A stretch of DNA of 64,000 nucleotides from contig NZ_JAGGOT010000012.1 in NCBI RefSeq assembly GCF_018614195.1, positions 62,001-126,000 of the forward strand, given 5' to 3'. The notes under the pieces are model-generated. The model worked only from the letters and a program-made list of their open reading frames with translations, was not told the origin of the DNA and made no database searches. Made by a program: the position numbers and the translations under genes. Within the stretch, counting starts at the first letter, position 1. The number at the start of each line of letters is the position of its first letter. Below, in pieces: positions 27,007 to 35,910 of this stretch. Source of the DNA: Streptomyces sp. ISL-43. Its GTDB lineage: Bacteria > Actinomycetota > Actinomycetes > Streptomycetales > Streptomycetaceae.

Positions 27007-28185
27007 ATGCCTGAACTCCCCTTCTCCCGCCGAGCGGCGCTGCGCGGCCTCGGTGCCGCAGGCCTGCTGGCCGCCCTCGCCGGCTGTGGTGTCCCCGCCG
27101 CGTACGTCCCCGAGAGCCGACGCGAGGGGCAGGACCGATCCGCCCGGGAGCAGAGCGTCTCCTTCTCGAACTGGCCGCTCTACATCGACACCGATGACGA
27201 GGACGAGAACCGGCGGCCGACGCTGGACGCCTTCTCGGAGAAGACCGGCATCGAGGTCCGGTACACCGAGGAGATCAACGACAACGACGAGTTCTTCGGC
27301 AAGATCAGCCCGGCACTGATGAACCACCAGGAGACCGGCCACGACCTGCTCGTGGTCAGTGACTGGATGGCCGCCCGCTTCGTCCACCTGGGCTGGACCC
27401 AGAAGATGGACCGCTCGGCACAGGGCAACGTGGCCAAGTACCTGGACCCCCAGCTGCGCTCCCCGGCCTTCGACGAGGGCCGGCTGCACACCGTCCCCTG
27501 GCAGTCGGGGATCACCGGCATCGCTTACAACCGCAAGGCGCTCGGCCGGGAGATCAAGTCCGTCCAGGACCTGTGGCACCCGGACCTGGCCGGCAAGGTC
27601 ACGCTCCTCTCCGGTCTCGACGAGTCCTTCTCCCTGCTGATGCAGGGCAACGGCGTCGACGTCACCCGGTGGACCGAGTCCGACTTCCACCGGATGTGCG
27701 ACCAGGTGGAGAGCATGGTGAAGAAGCGGCACATCCGCCGCTTCACCGGCAACGACTACACCTCCGATCTCAGCAAGGGCGACGTCCTGGCCTGCCAGGC
27801 GTACTCCGGTGACGTGATCCAGCTGCAGGCCGACAACCCCGACATCGAGTTCGTCGTGCCCGAGGAGGGCGCCGAGCTCTGGGCGGAGAGCCTGCTCATC
27901 CCCAACCTCGCCCGGCACAAGGCCAACGCGGAGGCCCTGGTCGACTTCTACTACGACCCCGCGGTGGCCGCGGAACTCGCCGCTTCCGTCAACTACGTCT
28001 GCCCGGTCCCCGCCGCCCGCGAGGTCCTGGCCGCCTCCGACGACAAGGAGACCGCCGAACTCGCCGAGAACCCGCTGATCTTCCCCGACGAGGAGATGCG
28101 CAAGCGGCTCGTCGTGTCCCGCGACATCTCCTCGGCCGAGCGGCCGTCCCTCGCGAAGCGCTGGAACGCCATCGTCGGTCTGTGA
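27007..28185 (+). CDS. Polyamine ABC transporter substrate-binding lipoprotein (PotD/PotF-like)
   Basis: 392-residue binding protein with a twin-arginine lipoprotein signal (SRRAALRGL, lipobox LAGC at Cys27). The mature part matches spermidine/putrescine-binding proteins: SVSFSNWPLYIDTDDED..., VRYTEEINDNDEFFGK, FTGNDYTSDLSKGD, and RRFTGN before it. ATG 27007 with CGAGG upstream is chosen because ATG 26965 is inside the terminator loop. It has no permease partner beside it and may share the PotABC complex at 40-43 kb, whose own binding protein is a clear paralogue. Confidence 0.9.
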   Translation: MPELPFSRRAALRGLGAAGLLAALAGCGVPAAYVPESRREGQDRSAREQSVSFSNWPLYIDTDDEDENRRPTLDAFSEKTGIEVRYTEEINDNDEFFGKISPALMNHQETGHDLLVVSDWMAARFVHLGWTQKMDRSAQGNVAKYLDPQLRSPAFDEGRLHTVPWQSGITGIAYNRKALGREIKSVQDLWHPDLAGKVTLLSGLDESFSLLMQGNGVDVTRWTESDFHRMCDQVESMVKKRHIRRFTGNDYTSDLSKGDVLACQAYSGDVIQLQADNPDIEFVVPEEGAELWAESLLIPNLARHKANAEALVDFYYDPAVAAELAASVNYVCPVPAAREVLAASDDKETAELAENPLIFPDEEMRKRLVVSRDISSAERPSLAKRWNAIVGL

Positions 28186-28332
28186 GAAATGGGGGATCGA
28201 CATACGTCCGGAGTCTTCCGGGTGCTCCCCTGCCGATCCCGCGCCGCATGAGCAAGCGACTGGAGGCCATGCCGGCGGACACCGGCGCGGCCGGGGCCGC
28301 CGCCACTACCGAGGCCCGGAGCTGAGGCCGGG

Positions 28333-29553
28333 CTATTTCGCGAAGGCCGCCATCACGATGCCGAGGGCCACCCGGTTCATGTCCTGCCCCTTGGCGTCGG
28401 TCGAGTTGACCGAGTACACCAGGGTGCGGGACAGGTCGCGGGTCCCGCCTATCGCCGTGTTGTAGCCGTGCCGGCCACCCGTCTTGCCCCAGGCCAGGGT
28501 GCCGTCGGGCAGCACGATCCGCGACATCCCCGCCGTCAGTGCCGCGTCCTTGCCGGTGACGAAGTCCTTCACCCCGGGGACCGTGAACATCTCCTCCAGC
28601 TGCGCCTTCGGCACCACCCGCCCGCTGAACAGGGCCACGGTGAACCGCTCCAGATCGGCCGTGGTCGAGATGATGTCGCCCGCGGCCCACCGGTCCGAGG
28701 AGTTCCACTCGGTCACGTCCCGCAGCTCGGTCGAACCGTCGGCCCGCGCCACCGCCTGGTAGCCGTGGTTGTGCGGACCCGGTATGCGGGTCTGGAACCG
28801 GCCCGGGAACGAGGTGTCCCTCAGCCCCAGCGGCTTCAGGACGCGCGCCCCGACCGCCTTCTCGTACGTCGTGCCCGTCACCTTCTCGATCAGCACACCG
28901 AGCACGGTGTAGTTGATGTTCAGGTAGTGCTGGGCCGTGCCCGGAGTGAACTCGGGGGACTTGGCCACCGCTTCCGCGATCTGGTCGCGCGGGTCTGTCA
29001 CATCGAAACGGTGCTCCCACTGCGCCTCGAAGGAGTCACCCGGACCGTCGGCCGCCGGTATCCCGCTGGTGTGGTCGAGCAACTGCCGGACCGTGACCGC
29101 GTCGTAGGCGTCGGGGATGGTCCCGGGCAGGTAATGCCGCACCGGCCGGTCCAGATCCACCCTGCCCTCGGCGGCGAGCTGGAGGACCACCGCCGCGGTG
29201 AAGGTCTTGGTCACCGACCCGGCCCGGAACCGTCCGTCCTCGATCGCCCCGCGCCCGCTGCGGATGTCCGCGACGCCGGAACTCCCCTGCCAGCTGCCGC
29301 TCGTGCCGCCCACCCGCACCAGCGCGGCCGTCGCGTCCTTGTGCCCCGCGCCCAGCCCGGCGATCGCCTTCTCCAGCGCCGCGGCGTTCGGCGCCGTCGG
29401 GACGACCGGGTCGACCGCGCCGGCAGGGCCGACCACGGCCGCCGCGGCGGCCGACGGCGCGGGCGCCGCCGCATGGGCGGCGAGCGCCGCCGGTCCGGCC
29501 GCGATGCCCATGACCAGAGCGGCGGCGAGCAGCGTACGAGTGGTCGCGTTCAT
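28333..29553 (-). CDS. Secreted serine hydrolase, beta-lactamase/DD-peptidase class C fold
   Basis: 406-residue exported protein with a Sec signal peptide (MNATTRTLLAAALVMGIAAGPAALAAHAAA). The three SxxK-class motifs are present: SVTK (active-site Ser), the Y-x-N block HYLNINYT, and KTGG near the C-terminus. It belongs with the D-alanyl-D-alanine carboxypeptidases and esterases of the class C beta-lactamase fold (PF00144), acting on cell wall or small esters outside the cell. Convergent with the polyamine-binding protein gene; the 147-bp gap between them shows no convincing gene. Confidence 0.9.
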   Translation of the reverse strand: MNATTRTLLAAALVMGIAAGPAALAAHAAAPAPSAAAAAVVGPAGAVDPVVPTAPNAAALEKAIAGLGAGHKDATAALVRVGGTSGSWQGSSGVADIRSGRGAIEDGRFRAGSVTKTFTAAVVLQLAAEGRVDLDRPVRHYLPGTIPDAYDAVTVRQLLDHTSGIPAADGPGDSFEAQWEHRFDVTDPRDQIAEAVAKSPEFTPGTAQHYLNINYTVLGVLIEKVTGTTYEKAVGARVLKPLGLRDTSFPGRFQTRIPGPHNHGYQAVARADGSTELRDVTEWNSSDRWAAGDIISTTADLERFTVALFSGRVVPKAQLEEMFTVPGVKDFVTGKDAALTAGMSRIVLPDGTLAWGKTGGRHGYNTAIGGTRDLSRTLVYSVNSTDAKGQDMNRVALGIVMAAFAK

Positions 29554-29697
29554 GGTTTCCCCCTGTGAGATCCGCGGGGCGGTGCTGCCCCGATGACCTC
29601 AATGCTGCTGGTCGCAGGGGTGGTTGCGGATCACCACCGAGAGTGGTCTTCACCGGTACGACGACTCACCACCGCGAGGGAGGAGACCTCCTCCGCC

Positions 29698-30441
29698 TCA
29701 CTCCCCGGAGGGAGATACCCGAGAGCCAGAAGGGGAGCCGGAACCAGAGCCAGAGCCAGAACCGGAGCCGGACACCGCACCGGCCGCGATCAGACCCGTC
29801 TCGTACGCGCAGATGACGGCCTGGATCCGGTCCCGCAGCCCCAGCTTCGACAGCACGTTGCCCACATGCGACTTGACCGTGTGCTCGCTCACCTTCAGCG
29901 ATACCGCGATCTCCGCGTTCGACAGCCCCCGCCCCAGATGCAGCAGCGTCTCCCGCTCCCGGGCCGTCAGCACCTCCAGCCGCTCGGCGGACAGCGCCGC
30001 CCCCGCCGCCGGCCGGGCCGTCGCCGCCGTGTACTCCTCGATCAGCCGCCGCGCCACCGAAGGTGCCAGCAGCGACTCGCCCGCCACCACCACCCGTACC
30101 GCGTGCACCAGATCGTCCCGCCGCACGTCCTTCAGCAGGAACCCGCTCGCTCCCGCGTGCAGCGCCTCGTACACGTACTCGTCCGAGTCGAAGGTCGTCA
30201 GCATCACCGTCCGGCACGAGCTCTCCGCCGTGATGGTCCGGCACGCCTCGATCCCGTCGAGCACCGGCATCCGCACGTCCAGCAGCGCCACGTCGGGCCG
30301 TAGCGAGCGGACCGCCTCCACGGCCGCCGCGCCGTCCCCGACCTCCGCCACCACCTCGATGTCGTCCTGGACGTCCAGGATCATCGCGAAGCCGCTGCGT
30401 ACCAGCTCCTGGTCGTCGGCCACCACCACACGGATCGTCAA
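29698..30441 (-). CDS. NarL/LuxR-type response regulator with Gly-Ser tail
   Basis: 247-residue two-component response regulator. The receiver (VVVADDQELVRSGFAMIL, phosphoacceptor Asp in ALLDVRMP, switch Lys in LLKDVRRDD) is followed by a LuxR HTH (LTARERETLLHLGRGLSNAEIAVSLKVSEHTVKSHVGNVLSKL). The start is TTG 30441, sharing TTGA with the kinase stop and placed about 7 nt after GGAGGTGGGG. After the HTH comes an unusual repetitive tail (GSGSGSGSGSGSPSGSR) of no known function. Its kinase partner is frameshifted, so the regulator may be orphaned or cross-regulated. Confidence 0.9.
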   Translation of the reverse strand: MTIRVVVADDQELVRSGFAMILDVQDDIEVVAEVGDGAAAVEAVRSLRPDVALLDVRMPVLDGIEACRTITAESSCRTVMLTTFDSDEYVYEALHAGASGFLLKDVRRDDLVHAVRVVVAGESLLAPSVARRLIEEYTAATARPAAGAALSAERLEVLTARERETLLHLGRGLSNAEIAVSLKVSEHTVKSHVGNVLSKLGLRDRIQAVICAYETGLIAAGAVSGSGSGSGSGSGSPSGSRVSPSGE

Positions 30442-31614
30442 TTCCCCACCTCCAGCGGCGAGGTTACAAGGACGGCGCTCACCTCGAAGCCCCGCCCGCC
30501 CGGGCCGGGCCCGCAGACCGCCGTGCCCCCGTGGGCCGCCGCCCGCTCCCGGATGCCGATCAGCCCATGGCCGCCGGAGCCGCCCGGCGCGGGCCCCCGC
30601 CCGTTGTCCGTCACCGTGATCGACAGTTCCCGGGGCGCGTGGTGGAGCCGTACCGCCACCCGCCGGGCTCCCGCGTGCTTGACCACGTTGGTCAGGGCCT
30701 CCTGCACGATCCGGTACGCGGTCGTGTCCACCGCAGGGGCCGGCGCCCGTACCTCACCCGTCTCCTCGTACGAGATCTCCGGGCCGCCCATCCGCACCCG
30801 GTCCAGCAGCGCGGGCAGCCCCGCGATCCCCGGCTGGGGCTCGCGCGGGGCCGGACCGTCCTCCCGCAGCACACCCAGCATCGTGCGCAGCTGCGCCATC
30901 GCCTCCCGGCCCGTGTCCGCGATCGCGTCGAAGGCGGCCTCGGCCCGCTCCGGGGCCCGCCGTACCGCCACCGGACCGGCCTCCGCCTGCACGATCATGA
31001 TGCTGACCGCGTGCGAGAGGATGTCGTGCATCTCCCGGGCGATCCGGGCGCGCTCGCGCCGCCGCCTGCTCGGCCTCGATCCGGTTGGCCCGCTCGAGCT
31101 GCGCCGCCCGGTCCTCGACGGCCGCCAGATAGGCCTGCCGCGTGTGCTGGAGCCGGCCCAGCGCGTACGCCGCGCCCGAGACGAAGAGCGTGAAGAGCAG
31201 TTCGCGCGCGGTCCCGGTGTTCCAGCCCACCGACAGGGCGACCGTGAGGACCGTCAGGACGCCCACCGCCAGCCGTACCCGGGCCGCGCACAGCAGGGCG
31301 ACCGTGTAGAAGGCGATCAGCCCCGCGTACGGAAGCGGCTGCCCCGGCCCGTCGAGCGCCAGCTTGTACGCGCCGCCCGCCATCAGGATCGCGACGAGCA
31401 CCGCCACCGGAGCCCGGCGCCGCCAGATCAGCGGGAGCACACCGAGCGTGGTCATCGCGTACGAGGCCCAGTCCGCGGGCGGCGCCCCGGCCGACCGGGG
31501 CACCACGAACGGCATCGTGACGGCCAGTTGCACCAGCAGCGTCAGACCCAGGTCCTGCCGGCGCGGCCCGGCCCGGCGGATCCGCGCTCCGAGCTCCCCC
31601 CAGACGCGTATCAC
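30438..31614 (-). pseudogene. NarL-type sensor histidine kinase, apparent frameshift
   Basis: Together two frames encode one kinase. From GTG 31614 the first frame gives several membrane helices and a cytoplasmic coiled coil ending RANRIEAEQAAARA. It then loses homology, while a second frame from about 31050 to 30438 supplies the rest: MHDILSHAVSIMIVQAEAGP (HisKA_3 phospho-His), then a HATPase_c domain (NVVKHAGARRVAVRL, DNGRGPAPGGSGGHGLIGI). The switch lies in the GC-repeat around 31050-31065, where two bases are missing or one is extra relative to the expected ARERARIAREMHD. Either a real lesion or a sequencing error. The first frame overlaps the GDPD stop by 4 bp. Confidence 0.8.
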
Positions 31615-32309
31615 CGGCCGAGGCCGGCCCGTACGGCCGTGAGCACGTCCACGCGGTTCGTCGTGATCGAGTCGACCCCGGCCGTGACCATCGCGCGCAT
31701 CGACCGCTTGGTGTCCGGCGTCCAGGCCGACACCCGCAGGCCGTCCCGGTGCAGGGCGTCCACCAGCTCCCGGCCGACCAGCCCGAAACGGTAGTTGAGG
31801 AAGCTCGGGGCCACCGCGTCGATCAGCACCCGGCGCGGCGGTGCCAGCGTGGTCCAGGTCAGCGCGATCTCGGCGCCGGGGTCGGCGGCGCGCACCGCCA
31901 GCATGGTGTTCGGGCCCGCGCAGTAGTACGTACGGTCACGCGCCCCGCACTCGCGGACCTGCCCGACGACGGTGCGCACGGTCTCGGCCGTCGCACCGGG
32001 CAGGTCGAGCATGACCCGGCCCGCGCCGGCGGCCATCAGGGCCTCGCGCAGGGTCGGGATCGCGCCGCCCGCCAGCTCCCTCAACTGCGGGGCCGTGACG
32101 GCGTCGAGCCGCACGTCATGGCCCCACAGCCGCTGGAGGTCCTCGTCGTGGAGCAGTACGGGGACCCCGTCGCGGGTCATCCGCACGTCGATCTCGACCG
32201 CGTCCGCCCCGCGGTCGAAGGCGGAGCGGATCGAGGCGAGGGTGTTCTCGCGGAAGCGGTAGGGATCCCCGCGGTGGCCTACGGCAGTCAGGGTGCGCAT
32301 GCACCCCAT
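31611..32309 (-). CDS. Glycerophosphodiester phosphodiesterase
   Basis: 232-residue GDPD-family enzyme, hydrolysing glycerophosphodiesters to glycerol-3-phosphate and an alcohol. The TIM-barrel motifs are clear: GHRGDPYRFRENTLASIRSAF, VEIDVRMTRDGVPVLLHD and the later TPDTKRSMRAMVTAGVDSITTNR. There is no signal peptide, so it is likely cytoplasmic. ATG 32309 or ATG 32300 could be the start. Its stop overlaps the kinase GTG (GTGA), and the adenosine deaminase gene lies just upstream on the same strand. Confidence 0.9.
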   Translation of the reverse strand: MGCMRTLTAVGHRGDPYRFRENTLASIRSAFDRGADAVEIDVRMTRDGVPVLLHDEDLQRLWGHDVRLDAVTAPQLRELAGGAIPTLREALMAAGAGRVMLDLPGATAETVRTVVGQVRECGARDRTYYCAGPNTMLAVRAADPGAEIALTWTTLAPPRRVLIDAVAPSFLNYRFGLVGRELVDALHRDGLRVSAWTPDTKRSMRAMVTAGVDSITTNRVDVLTAVRAGLGR

Positions 32310-32321
32310 TCTGCGCAGGCG

Positions 32322-33347
32322 TCAGGAGGCCAGCCAGGCGGAGGTGTACGTGTCGATCTCGGCGCTGAGCTTCGCCTTGCCGGCCGGGTCCAGGAACGAG
32401 GCCTCGACGGCGTTCTTCGCGAGCTGCGCGAGGCCGAGCTCGTCCAGGTCCAGCAGCCGGGCGGCCACCGCGTACTCGTTGTTGAGGTCGGAGCCGAACA
32501 TCGGCGGGTCGTCGCTGTTGATGGTGACGAGCACGCCGGCCGCCACCATCTCCTTGACCGGGTGGAGGTCGAGGTCGGTGACCGCGCGGGTGGCGATGTT
32601 GGAGGTCGGGCAGACCTCCAGCGCGATGCGGTGCTCGGCGAGGTAGGCGAGCAGTTCCGGGTCCTGGGCGGCGCTGGTGCCGTGGCCGATGCGCTCGGCG
32701 CCCAGCTCGCGGATGGCGTCCCAGACGGTCTCCGGGCCGGTGGTCTCGCCGGCGTGCGGCACGCTGTGCAGGCCCGCGGCGCGGGCCTGGTCGAAGTACG
32801 GCTTGAACTGCGGGCGCGGTACGCCGACCTCGGGACCGCCCAGGCCGAAGGAGACGAGCCCCTCGGGGCGCAGGTCGACGGCGAGGCGGGCGGTCTCGGC
32901 GGCGGCCTCCAGGCCGGCTTCGCCCGGGATGTCGAAGCACCAGCGCAGGATGACGCCGAGCTCGGCCTCGGCGGCCTTGCGGGCGTCCTCGATGGCCTCC
33001 ATGAAGGCGTTCTCGTCGATGCCGCGGCGCGTGGAGGAGTACGGGGTGATGGTCAGTTCGGCGTAGCGGATGTTCTGCCGGGCCATGTCGCGGGCGACCT
33101 CGAAGGTGAGGTCGCGTACGTCGGCGGGCGTGCGGACGAGGTCGACGACCGACAGGTAGACCTCGATGAAGTGCGCGAAGTCGGTGAAGGTGAAGTAGTC
33201 GGCGAGGGCCTCGGGGTCGGTGGGGACCTTGGAGTCCGGGTGCCGGGAGGCGAGTTCGGCCACGATGCGGGGGGAGGCCGAGCCGACGTGGTGGACGTGC
33301 AGTTCGGCCTTGGGCAGCCCCGCGATGAAGGGATGCAGGTCGGGCAT
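32322..33347 (-). CDS. add: Adenosine deaminase
   Basis: 341-residue metal-dependent hydrolase of the adenosine/AMP deaminase family. The metal ligands are HVH in KAELHVHHVGSA, the later His in SVPHAGETTGPETVWDAI, the HGT in RIGHGTSA, and the Asp pair in TINSDDPPMFG. It converts adenosine to inosine in purine salvage. ATG 33347 is 7 nt after GGAGG. The open frame continues upstream to 34118 but that part overlaps the divergent DUF4190 gene and is a shadow. Confidence 0.92.
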   Translation of the reverse strand: MPDLHPFIAGLPKAELHVHHVGSASPRIVAELASRHPDSKVPTDPEALADYFTFTDFAHFIEVYLSVVDLVRTPADVRDLTFEVARDMARQNIRYAELTITPYSSTRRGIDENAFMEAIEDARKAAEAELGVILRWCFDIPGEAGLEAAAETARLAVDLRPEGLVSFGLGGPEVGVPRPQFKPYFDQARAAGLHSVPHAGETTGPETVWDAIRELGAERIGHGTSAAQDPELLAYLAEHRIALEVCPTSNIATRAVTDLDLHPVKEMVAAGVLVTINSDDPPMFGSDLNNEYAVAARLLDLDELGLAQLAKNAVEASFLDPAGKAKLSAEIDTYTSAWLAS

Positions 33348-33455
33348 GAGGGTGCCTCCGGAGGGACGCGGTGCGGACGGATCGGCTTCATCGTAGGCAG
33401 GACCGGGACTGTCCGAGGCAGCGCTTAGCATGGCTGTACGAGAGGGGGGCGCCGT

Positions 33456-34142
33456 ATGACCGACCAGAGCCCTGAGCCGCGAGACCCCTGGGCGCCGCCC
33501 GAGAGGCCCGCTGTCGATCTGGGGAAGCAGCAGGGCGCGCCCGGCGCGTCGGGGGTGCACGACCAGCAGACCGTCGCGGGCATGCCCGGCGGCGTGCCGC
33601 CGGTCGCGCCGGCGGCCGGGCAGGGGCCCGCGCCCGAGCCCCAGCCCGGTGCGACACCTGCCTACGGATATCCGGCGCAGCCGGATCCGGCCGGGTACGG
33701 CTACCCGGGCCAGCCGGCGGCCCCGCAGGCCCCGTACGGCGGCTACCCCGCCCAGCCGGCCCCGTACGGCGGCTATCCGGGCTACCCCGGATACCAGGGG
33801 CACGCCGGATACCCGCCCTACCGGCCCATGAGCAACGGCTTCGGGGTCACGGCGCTCGTGCTCGGCATCATCGCCGTGGTCAGCTGCTACCTGGGCCTCC
33901 TGTTCGGCATACCGGCCGTCATCTTCGGCGTGCTGGGCCGCGGCAAGGCCAAGCGCGGCGAGGCCGACAACGGCGGCATGGCGCTGGCCGGCATCATCAC
34001 CGGCTCGGTCGGCATCGTCATCAGCTGCGTGTTCATCGCGTTCGTCGTCGTGGGCGTGCTGCTCGGCGACCCGGATTCCGGCCCCGACTCGGAGTTCGAG
34101 TACTCGGGTCCGAGGCACACGCAGGTCCTCTACCGGGGCTGA
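33456..34142 (+). CDS. DUF4190-domain membrane protein with Pro/Gly/Tyr-rich N-terminus
   Basis: 228-residue protein. About 120 residues of Pro, Gly, Gln and Tyr-rich repeats (GYPAQPAPYGGYPGYPGYQG) lead into two membrane helices (GVTALVLGIIAVVSCYLGLLFGIPAVIFGVLG and GIVISCVFIAFVVVGVLLG) of the DUF4190 type, with GMALAGIITG between them. The family is widespread in actinobacteria and its function is unknown. The disordered region probably faces the cytoplasm. It is followed by a 15-bp terminator hairpin. Confidence 0.88.
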   Translation: MTDQSPEPRDPWAPPERPAVDLGKQQGAPGASGVHDQQTVAGMPGGVPPVAPAAGQGPAPEPQPGATPAYGYPAQPDPAGYGYPGQPAAPQAPYGGYPAQPAPYGGYPGYPGYQGHAGYPPYRPMSNGFGVTALVLGIIAVVSCYLGLLFGIPAVIFGVLGRGKAKRGEADNGGMALAGIITGSVGIVISCVFIAFVVVGVLLGDPDSGPDSEFEYSGPRHTQVLYRG

Positions 34143-34166
34143 GCCGCGCGGCGGACACGACGAGCG

Positions 34167-34201
34167 GGCCGGGCCGGGACACGAAATGTCCCGGCCCGGC
34201 C
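34167..34201 (+). terminator. 15-bp terminator hairpin after DUF4190 gene
   Basis: Positions 34167-34181 (GGCCGGGCCGGGACA) pair perfectly with 34187-34201, with loop CGAAA. It stands between the plus-strand DUF4190 gene and the end of the minus-strand Ro60 gene, so it may serve both. Confidence 0.65.
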
Positions 34202-34241
34202 TGTCCCACCCCGTCAGGGGGCCGTCCGCGCGCCCGCGCCG

Positions 34242-35870
34242 TCAGACGTTCGCGTGCGCGGTCGCGGTCGCGGTCGCCCACGGCCACGCGGCGTCCCGGC
34301 CGTCCTCGATCAGGGACACCATGCGGAAGGCGGCGTCGGTGAGCCCGCCGAAGGTGTGCCGGTTCGCGGACCCGGAGGGTGCGTGGCCCACCCGGTATCC
34401 GGCCAGGTTCCAGGTGTAGACCGGGACGGTGTCCGCCACCAGGGCGGTCGGGTCCCCGCCGTGGGCGTAGGTGGCCTGCTCGTCGGTGACGATCAGCACC
34501 CGGTCGTGCCCCGCGTAGTGCTTGCGCACCGCCTCGGCCGTGTAGGTGCCGCCGAGGTTTTCGAAGCGCTCCAGCACCTTCAGTACCGACTCGCCCCGGC
34601 GGTACGCGACCTCCTTGCTGCCGGTGCCGAACTGCACGAGGCTCGCGTCCTCGGCGCGCAGTGCCAGCGCCGTCCCGAAGACGGCAGCCGCGTCCGCCCG
34701 GTTCAGCTGCGAGCGGTCCGACAGCGGCGACCACATCGACCCGGAGCGGTCCACCAGGATCAGCGTCCGGCCGGGCAGCGCCGGTACGTTGCCCAGCGAG
34801 TGCCCGAGCGCCCGCTCCAGCGGGTACGCCCAGCGCAGCGACGGCGCGTGCTGGTAGGCGGCCAGGTACCGGAAGGGGAACTGCCGGGAGCGGGCGACGG
34901 CCTCCGGGTCGGAGATCTTCGCCGCGACCCGCGCGGCGACCTCGTCCGAGACTCCGGCCTGGTCGAAGTTGCGCAGGTTGCGCAGCAGCGCCATCGCGCC
35001 CATGGACGGGATGACCGCCTCCCACGCGGCCGCGTCCATCGGCCCCTGCAGCCAGCCGGCCAGCGCCTCCCACGTCATGCCCGCCTCCGCGAGCCGCTCG
35101 GCGCCGTCCGTGCTGGTGACCACGGCCCGGCGCTCCGCCACGGGCAGCTCCATCAGGGCCCGGTGCGCGAGGAGGGTGCGGCTTCCCGCCGGGACCTCGG
35201 CGGTCTCCGGGTTGTGCCGGCGGTCGAGGGCGTGGCGGAACAGCTCGCCCTGCCAGGGCTTGGCCGGGTCGGGGGAGGCGTGCACGAGGTTCAGGACGTC
35301 GCCGAAGCGGTAGGCCTTGGACGCCGTGTCGTACTTCAGGAGGGACGTTTCGCCGTAGAGGCGGCGCACCGCGTCGGCGATGCCTCGCTTGACGGGCTTG
35401 GGCACGGCTCGTCCGTACGCGGCCGTCCAGTAGGCGAGCAGCTCACCGGGCTCGTCCGCGCGCAGCAGTACGGAGTCCACGACCTGCCGGTTCGACGGGC
35501 CCCCGGTCGCCGCGGCGTCGAGCCGCGCCTTGACGTACTCGGCGGCGCCGACGAGTGAGGCCGTACGCATGTTGCCGTCGCGGCGCAGCCAGCCGAGCAG
35601 GCCGGCGGTCCACTCGGGGTCCTCGACGGCGAGGGTGCGTACGAGCGCGGCGAACCGGTCGTCGCGGGCCGGGCCGCCCTCGTAAGCGGTCTGCTGCGTC
35701 ACGAAGTTGGCGACGGCGAGCAGGAAGAGCTCGGAGCGGGAATCGCGGACGAAGCCGCGGCTGCCGTGGTGGTTGCGGGCCCGGGCCCCGGTCGAGCGGA
35801 CGGGCGATGCGGGCGCGGCCGTCGCTGCCGCCGTGGCGGCCTTGGACGGGCGCAGGTTGAAACGAGCCAT
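34242..35870 (-). CDS. rsr: TROVE-domain RNA-binding protein, bacterial Ro60 (Rsr)
   Basis: 542-residue Ro60 orthologue. The HEAT-like TROVE ring starts after residue 40 (GFVRDSRSELFLLAVANFVTQ) and runs to about 360. A von Willebrand A domain follows with its MIDAS motif DRSGSM near residue 371 and a later TDEQATYAHGGD. Ro60 rings bind misfolded RNA ends in the cavity and Y RNAs on the outer surface. In Deinococcus the complex joins PNPase for RNA decay. Three Y-RNA-like genes lie directly upstream, followed by a NADAR gene, all on the same strand. ATG 35870 follows GGGGGGATTCAC. Confidence 0.93.
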   Translation of the reverse strand: MARFNLRPSKAATAAATAAPASPVRSTGARARNHHGSRGFVRDSRSELFLLAVANFVTQQTAYEGGPARDDRFAALVRTLAVEDPEWTAGLLGWLRRDGNMRTASLVGAAEYVKARLDAAATGGPSNRQVVDSVLLRADEPGELLAYWTAAYGRAVPKPVKRGIADAVRRLYGETSLLKYDTASKAYRFGDVLNLVHASPDPAKPWQGELFRHALDRRHNPETAEVPAGSRTLLAHRALMELPVAERRAVVTSTDGAERLAEAGMTWEALAGWLQGPMDAAAWEAVIPSMGAMALLRNLRNFDQAGVSDEVAARVAAKISDPEAVARSRQFPFRYLAAYQHAPSLRWAYPLERALGHSLGNVPALPGRTLILVDRSGSMWSPLSDRSQLNRADAAAVFGTALALRAEDASLVQFGTGSKEVAYRRGESVLKVLERFENLGGTYTAEAVRKHYAGHDRVLIVTDEQATYAHGGDPTALVADTVPVYTWNLAGYRVGHAPSGSANRHTFGGLTDAAFRMVSLIEDGRDAAWPWATATATAHANV

Positions 35871-35876
35871 GTGAAT

Positions 35877-35902
35877 CCCCCCGAATCCAGTGCAGACGGG
35901 GG
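35877..35902 (-). promoter_or_regulatory. Hairpin masking the Ro60 ribosome-binding site
   Basis: On the minus strand CCCCCG (35902-35897) can pair with CGGGGG (35883-35878), enclosing 13 nt. The second arm is the only plausible Shine-Dalgarno sequence of the Ro60 gene, 8 nt before its ATG. The hairpin could limit Ro60 translation or mark the 3' end of the upstream RNA units. Confidence 0.5.
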
Positions 35903-35910
35903 AGGCCTGA

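Noticed and set aside
28248..28325. 25-codon open frame starting MSKRLEAMPAD between the polyamine-binding protein and the serine hydrolase
   Set aside because: No clear ribosome-binding site, no homology recognised and an Ala/Gly-rich composition; not supportable as a gene.
30754..31040. The tail of the upstream kinase frame after the frameshift as part of a normal protein
   Set aside because: After about residue 188 it turns into Arg/Gly/Ala-rich sequence antithetical to the conserved HisKA_3 sequence present in the adjoining frame.
33348..34118. N-terminal extension of the adenosine deaminase frame
   Set aside because: It is antisense to the DUF4190 gene and has no domain; a good ribosome-binding site supports 33347.
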